The translations under genes and the position numbers were made by a program. Under the pieces are notes generated by a model. The model had not been told where the DNA came from. It ran no database searches and was given only the letters and a program-made list of their open reading frames with translations. A stretch of DNA of 31,574 nucleotides from Isochrysis galbana. Lineage: Eukaryota; Haptophyta; Isochrysidales; Isochrysidaceae. Of this stretch, positions 26,826-31,574 are shown piece after piece; position 1 is the stretch's first letter, and the number at the start of each line of letters is the position of its first letter. Where the stretch lies: contig CM030942.1 of NCBI GenBank assembly GCA_018136815.1, forward strand, positions 1,602,397 through 1,633,970. The letters run 5' to 3'.

Positions 26826-28611
26826 ATGCCCTCGGTGCTCTCGGTGCTCGCGCTGCTGCTCGCGGTGAGCTCAGCGGCGAAGAAGAAGAAAGTGGAGATG
26901 GTAGATGAGCTCCTCTACCTCACCGACAGCACGCTGCAGACTCAGCTCTCCCAGCACCAGCTGCTGCTCATTTCAATCAATGTGCGGCCGCACCGCACTC
27001 CTCGGCGTAAGCGTGAGTGCTGCCCTACCTGCTGATTGAGTGCGCTCCCATGTGCGGAATTCCACCCACCTCTCAGGTGCCTGGCTGTGAGGCGTGCGAC
27101 CAACTCGACCGAACTCTCAGATTGGCTGCGCCAAAGCTGAGGCTGAAAGCAAAGAGTGCTGTAAAGCTAGGACAGCTTCGCATCGAGTCGCAGGATAGCC
27201 CTGTTCTCGCCAAGATTGTGCAAGGACAGGTGAGACCGGCTGGTTGCATTCTCGCGAGCTTGTGCCGGAGAGGCTGCAGACATCATCGCGTGAGTACGGG
27301 CGGCCGCCTCACGCACTCTGCCCAACTGAGTATATCCAACTTGTTGCATCGTCGCAGCTCACCTTGCCGAAGCTCATCATTTTCAAAGAGGGCGAGGCAC
27401 TCGACTACACTGGTGAATTCAGCAAACAGTCCGTAATCGATACTATGCTTCGCGAATCGTCCCGGGACACCGTCCAAACTCTTCGCACTGTGAAGCAGGC
27501 TGAACGCTTCCTGCACCTAGACTCATGGAGCACTCAACACGCAGATGAGGAGAAGCCACCGCGGGTCGTGGGCTTCTTCCCTTCGAACCGAAGCCAGGCT
27601 TATGGCGTCTTCAGGGATTCTGCGCGAAAACTTCAGGGTCTCATATCATTCGGCGAATGCTTCGACGCGGCCATGCAGAAGAAATTTCTCGGCGCGCCAA
27701 CTCGGAAGGCCGTGATACAGCTTGTAAAGGCAGACAAGCGCGAGAGGAAGCTCACGTACTCGGGGCCTCTTGCCCAGCCACTACTCTCTCGTTGGGTGGC
27801 CACGCATTCGGTCGCACTTGTCCAGGACCTATCTACCGAGAGCTCGATTGAAGCGCTGATGGCGATAGGCGTGCCTGTTTTCTTGCTGCTGATCCCCGAT
27901 GCCTATGAGGAAGACCTGGGAGATCTTATCCCATCGTTCCGTGCCGTTGCGTCACGTGTTCGTGAGCGGCTTCTGTTCGGCTATGGGTTCAAGGATACAG
28001 AGCCGTGGCCAATGTTTGCCCAGCAGCTCGGCATTCCTTCATCTGCCACTGGTGCTTTCTGGATGATTGTAGGAAATAATATGGACGTCACGGGCCGTGA
28101 TTGGTCCACTGCGTGGCTTCGCCCACCCTCGCTGGGCTTTCAGATCTATGCGATGGAAGCACGTGGCAAAGAATCGGCATCTGATGTGACAGAGGAGAAG
28201 ATTCAAAAATTCGTCGATGGGTTCCTTTCCCATGTCGAGCAGCTCGGCTCGCCCCCTTGGATGGGTCAATGGAAGCCAGTCGAGGACACCGACGAGGATC
28301 CTGGAGATGGCAATTCGTTTGGATCTCCCATTGATGGCGCGAGAAGCGTTGCCGATGTTGCCGTGGCCCCTGATGGCGACAAATTGCTGAGGAGGCGCGT
28401 TGCAGAGTTACAGATGAACTTCAACTCAGGCGTTGCACTCTTGAAGAAATCGTTGGACGACCTCATGGACACGCCGCAGCTTCTTCCAGGAAAAGTGCCG
28501 ACACTGCTTTCCATGGTGAACACGATGGAGAACAAGCTTAAGAAAGACTTGTTGATGTTGAAAAGGCAGCTCATGGACGTCAAATATGAAGAGGAAAAGC
28601 AAGAGCTGTGA
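26826..28611 (+). CDS. ER protein-disulfide-isomerase-like protein with CEAC site and KQEL tail
   Basis: Exons 26826-26981, 27077-27229 and 27358-28611 (introns 95 and 128 nt, both phase 0) give 520 aa. A signal peptide (PSVLSVLALLLAVSSA) is followed by one thioredoxin fold: LLLISIN joined to VPGCEACDQL, with C56-E-A-C59 in place of CGHC, and TLPKLIIFKEGEALDYTGEF with the cis-Pro at 107. Residues about 140-370 resemble PDI b/b' folds (VQDLSTESSIEALMAIGVPV, FLLLIPDAYEEDLGDL). No second CxxC a' domain follows. Instead there is an acidic linker and a C-terminal helical region (MVNTMENKLKKDLLMLKRQL). It ends KQEL, a KDEL-type ER-retrieval signal. The CEAC site lacks the usual Gly-His, so redox potential and isomerase efficiency may differ. 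A chaperone or oxidase/reductase role is inferred. The start was chosen at the ATG that opens the signal peptide. Confidence 0.85.
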
Positions 28612-29242
28612 GTGTACAACCGCTACGGCCGCCTTGTACGTCGTCGAAGAGTGAGATTCCATCCGAACCATATTGTCCATGTCCTCGGCTTCATCTCCAA
28701 GTACTCTGAAGATTTGGCCCTCGAGGCATAAGCTATTCTTGATTGCTCACTGCTTTAGAGAGACGCACTTGCGCCGCCCGAGTCTTCATTCTGGTGGAGT
28801 TTCTCCCGCTCCTACAGTCACTCCCACGATTTCCTGTGCCCCCTTTCGCATCGGAACCAACCTTCGTCCCTGTCCGATGACCTTGTCCCGCTCCACGTGC
28901 ATGCACATTCACTTCATCCTCAAATCGTTGCCGCCATTGTGCGGAGCAGTTCTCGAATTTTACACTTCCCAGTTTGGCTTAACGTTGGCCGACTAAGTCA
29001 TATAGGGGAGGAAGAGGTGTCGCTCTCAGCATTCCAGGGCCCCTCGCCTCCCACCCACCCCCAAGAACTCCAGAATTGTTGAGTCGCTATTGCCCTTGCG
29101 CTTGCGCTATCTTGCTGCCTTGCAGCTCTTGTAGGTTATTTTGTAGTTTGCACAATTGGGTTGTTACGTTAAATAACCCACATTCGCGTATGTAAGCTTA
29201 AACTACAATTACAATTATGTAAATAAAATAAAACTACACTCG
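28612..29242. other. 3' flank of the PDI-like gene, no supported gene
   Basis: Open plus frames at 28673-29080 lack motifs. The 29100-29240 part is AT-rich, with ACTACAATTACAATTATG and AAATAAAATAAAA. Presumably 3' UTR and intergenic. Confidence 0.4.
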
Positions 29243-29589
29243 ATGGTCCACTTTCAATGGAACGCGACCTTGGTCGCCCATCACAAGGCCGCCCTTATCC
29301 CTGATCTTTTTTTTAATCCGCGAAGGGAAGACCTAAGAGACCTACACTCCAAAGAATTCTTCGCACAACTCAAAACCCGGTCATGGAAAGCTTACGTCGC
29401 AGAGCTCTTCCGCACGAAAATAATCTTAACAAACTTACCGCTACTTGCACGGCGACCGACGAGAATGAGATCAGGAGGGCAGTGGATGTGTGTGTTTTGC
29501 CTGCATGGAAGAAGACCGTCGCCCATGTGAAAGGAGCCTTCAAATACCTCGAAGATCGCCTGACAGACAACTGTGCTAGCCCATACTAG
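29243..29589 (+). other. Two overlapping short frames, possible decayed gene
   Basis: One frame starts MVHFQWNATLVAHHKAALIP and runs to 29530. Another (29383-29589) reads ATDENEIRRAVDVCVLPAWK and FKYLEDRLTDNCASPY to a TAG. The codon pattern seems to pass from the first to the second frame near 29400-29450, which fits a frameshift or short missed intron. No family was recognised. Confidence 0.25.
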
Positions 29590-29717
29590 AGGTGGGGGAG
29601 AGTGGGTTGAAAAAAAAACTCTTGTTGATCCGGAGGACCACATTTTTTTATCGTCGGACCGGGGGAAGATTTCCCCTCGTCTCTCTCCCCGCTCGATTCC
29701 GAATCCGAGGCAGAGCG

Positions 29718-30176
29718 ATGGCGACCGACCCGCCTGACAGGCCGACCTTCGCCGCGCTCCAGCGAGAGCACGGCGGTGGTCAGCCCCCCCTTGTCGATGG
29801 TGTTCGGACTAAATGGTCCGGGTACACCGGTCGGCGGTCTCACCGGCGTTTCATGCCACCGCACTCGGCCGATTTCTGCTTCACCTGCCCACGCAGCATG
29901 GCCGCCAGCCCCACACCACGCCACTTCCAGCCCCAACCTGAGGAGGATGACACCGGCTTGCCTACGCGCTCCTACGCGCAGAGCCCCATCCATTATATTG
30001 GTACGCTGCCTCCCAACCCCGCAGACTACCCAACCGCGCGCTCGGGAATCGTGGCGAGCATTGCAATACAGCCCTCTTGGCGCGCTGCGCTGCTTCCGCA
30101 GGACTTCCTGTGCCATCTACCGAACGGTCGCCAAGTGCATCGCGTTCGCGAACTCGTTGGCACCGGGGCAGCGTAA
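29718..30176 (+). CDS. Unrecognised ORF, 152 aa
   Basis: ATG 29718 (MATDPPDRPTFAALQREHGG) to TAA 30174-30176. It has SYAQSPIHYIGTLPPNPADY and WRAALLPQDFLCHLPNGR but no family I know. It stops about 30 bp before the satellite array. Competing open frames exist on the other strand, so coding status is uncertain. Confidence 0.3.
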   Translation: MATDPPDRPTFAALQREHGGGQPPLVDGVRTKWSGYTGRRSHRRFMPPHSADFCFTCPRSMAASPTPRHFQPQPEEDDTGLPTRSYAQSPIHYIGTLPPNPADYPTARSGIVASIAIQPSWRAALLPQDFLCHLPNGRQVHRVRELVGTGAA

Positions 30177-30202
30177 GAGCATCCTCAGCAAGAACTCTCA
30201 CC

Positions 30203-31574
30203 AAGCGCGTCCGCTGGCGTTCGAAAGGTGGGCACTCCGGCCCATTCGGCCGGGTGACGTAAGCGTAGTTGACGGCGCCACACACGGTCAACCACAGCGC
30301 GATGCGCGCGGGCGGCGGCGGCGATTGGCGTGGCTGCTAGGGCGGCACCTTTTAATATGGTGCCTGGTGGGGCATTCTGTCTAAGTGGATGGCCGAGAAA
30401 GCGCCGGCAGCGCGCCCGATCGCGTTCGAAAGTTGGGCACTCCGGCGCATTCAGCCGGGTGACGTAAGCGTAGTTGACGGCGCCACACACGGTCAACCAC
30501 AGCGCGATGCGCGCGGGCGGCGGCGGCGATTGGCGTGGCTGCTAGGGCGGCACCTTTTAATATGGTGCCTGGTGGGGCATTCTGTCTAAGTGGATGGCCG
30601 AGAAAGCGCCGGCAGCGCGCCCGATCGCGTTCGAAAGTTGGGCACTCCGGCGCATTCAGCCGGGTGACGTAAGCGTAGTTGACGGCGCCACACACGGCCG
30701 ACTACGGCGCGATGCGCGCGGGCGGCGGCGGTGATTGGCGTGGCTGCTAGGGCGGCACCTTTCGATATGGTGCCTGGTAAGGCATTCTATCCCAGTGGAT
30801 GGCCGAGAAAGCGCCGGCAGCGCGCCCGCTTGCGTTCGAAAGTTGGGCACTCCGGCGCATTCAGCCGGGTGACGTAAGCGTAGTTGACGGCGCCACACAT
30901 GGCCGACTACGGCGCGATGCGCGCGGGCGGCGGCGGCGATTGGCGTGGCTGCTAGGGCGGCACCTTTCGATATGGTGCCTGTTGGGGTATTCTGTCCAAG
31001 TGGATGGCCGAGAAAGCGCCGGCAGCGCGCCCGCTTGCGTTCGAAAGTTGGGCACTCCGGCGCATTCGGCCGGGTGACGTCAGCATAGTTGACGGCGCCA
31101 CACACGGCCGACTACGGCGCGATGCGCGCGGGCGGCGGCGGCGGTTGGTGTGGCTGCTAGGGCGGCATCTTTCGATATGGTGCCTGTTGGGGTATTCTGT
31201 CCAAGTGGATGGCCGAGAAAGCGCCGGCAGCGCGCCCGCTTGCGTTCGAAAGTTGGGCACTCCGGCGCATTCGGCCGGGTGACGTCAGCATAGTTGACGG
31301 CGCCACACACGGCCGACTACGGCGCGATGCGCGCGGGCGGCGGCGGCGGTTGGTGTGGCTGCTAGGGCGGCACCTTTCGATATGGTGCCTGGCGGGCCAT
31401 TCTATTCCAGTGGGAGACCGAGAAAGTGCCGGCAGCGCGCCCGATCGCGTGTGAAAGTTGGGCACTCCGGCCCATTCGGCCGGGTGACGTAAGCGTAGTT
31501 GACGGCGCCACACACGGTCAACCACAGCGCGATGCGCGCGGGCGGCGGCGGCGATTGGCGTGGCTGCTAGGGCG
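30203..31574 (+). repeat. 205-bp satellite array, at least 6.6 units, continues past the window
   Basis: GTTCGAAAG (or variant) begins at 30219, 30424, 30629, 30834, 31039, 31244 and 31449: every interval is exactly 205 bp. Units are nearly identical. Two stem-loops recur per unit. One is CACtCCGGC...GCCGGGTG (30438-30461 in unit 2); the other is GGCACC...GGTGCC around a 9-nt loop. Units 5 and 6 carry TGACGTCA where others have TGACGTAA. Because 205 leaves remainder 1 modulo 3, long frames rotate from unit to unit, so the overlapping ORFs are not treated as genes. Confidence 0.95.

Noticed and set aside
30219..31460. tRNA or Pol III gene in each satellite unit (GTTCGAAAG resembles a B box)
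   Set aside because: The B-box end does not match (G instead of C), no A box lies at the right distance, and no cloverleaf could be drawn.
30185..31525. Repeated minus-strand proteins in the satellite
   Set aside because: 205 bp is not a multiple of 3, so the frame rotates between units and no stable product exists. Consistent with non-coding satellite.
30203..31574. CRISPR-like array
   Set aside because: Units are 205 bp and homogeneous throughout with no unique spacers, and the setting is eukaryotic.
1..31574. rRNA or splice-leader genes
   Set aside because: No conserved rRNA core sequences and no dinoflagellate-type splice-leader 22-mer were seen on reading both strands by eye.

Overview
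This window looks like nuclear DNA from a eukaryotic microalga or related protist. The genes carry short GT-AG introns of about 58-145 nt. There are no Shine-Dalgarno operons, the coding sequence is GC-rich, and genes are separated by kilobases of repeat-laden intergenic DNA. Two coding features favour a photosynthetic protist such as a prasinophyte green alga or a haptophyte: a hydroxyproline-type S-P-S-P-P-P-P extracellular protein and a dockerin-like Asp-box fragment. I cannot fix the lineage from sequence alone.

Left third (1-8.8 kb). A minus-strand LMBR1/LIMR-type multipass membrane protein runs off the left edge; six exons can be joined in frame. Next come about 3.5 kb of repeats and hairpins with one short open frame, and then a decayed dockerin-like extracellular-protein fragment (minus). 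A single-exon Mpv17/PMP22 channel protein (minus) follows. About 450 bp upstream of it lies an inverted, near-identical 120-bp piece of its own coding sequence. That piece is fused to a diverged monomer of the same 205-bp satellite that fills the right end of the window.

Middle (8.8-17.5 kb). A two-exon plus-strand gene encodes a type I membrane protein of about 1369 aa: signal peptide, choice-of-anchor-A-like domain, about 470 residues of Pro-rich repeats built on a 90-bp DNA unit, a beta-rich ectodomain, one membrane helix and a long cytoplasmic tail. Downstream are dispersed repeats (one family starts with two conserved hairpins), a truncated cytochrome b561-like fragment, an AT-richer orphan ORF and a 67-bp minisatellite.

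Right half (17.5-31.6 kb). A three-exon homeodomain gene (506 aa) is followed by a minus-strand gene relic, a WDR18/IPI3-type WD40 ribosome-biogenesis gene (minus) and a long gag-like ORF with a CCHC knuckle. The gag ORF lies between 49-bp direct repeats and has no polymerase in the window. Next is a three-exon ER protein-disulfide-isomerase-like gene with an unusual CEAC active site and a C-terminal KQEL. The window ends in at least 6.6 units of a strictly 205-bp satellite with conserved stem-loops.

The intact genes are unrelated housekeeping, regulatory or surface genes and form no pathway. The unusual material is the repeat biology: one satellite family at two loci, a gene fragment captured beside one of them, hairpin-headed dispersed repeats and a gag-only element. 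Gene calls rest on family motifs recognised by eye and on reading-frame continuity across splice sites; no database search was run.
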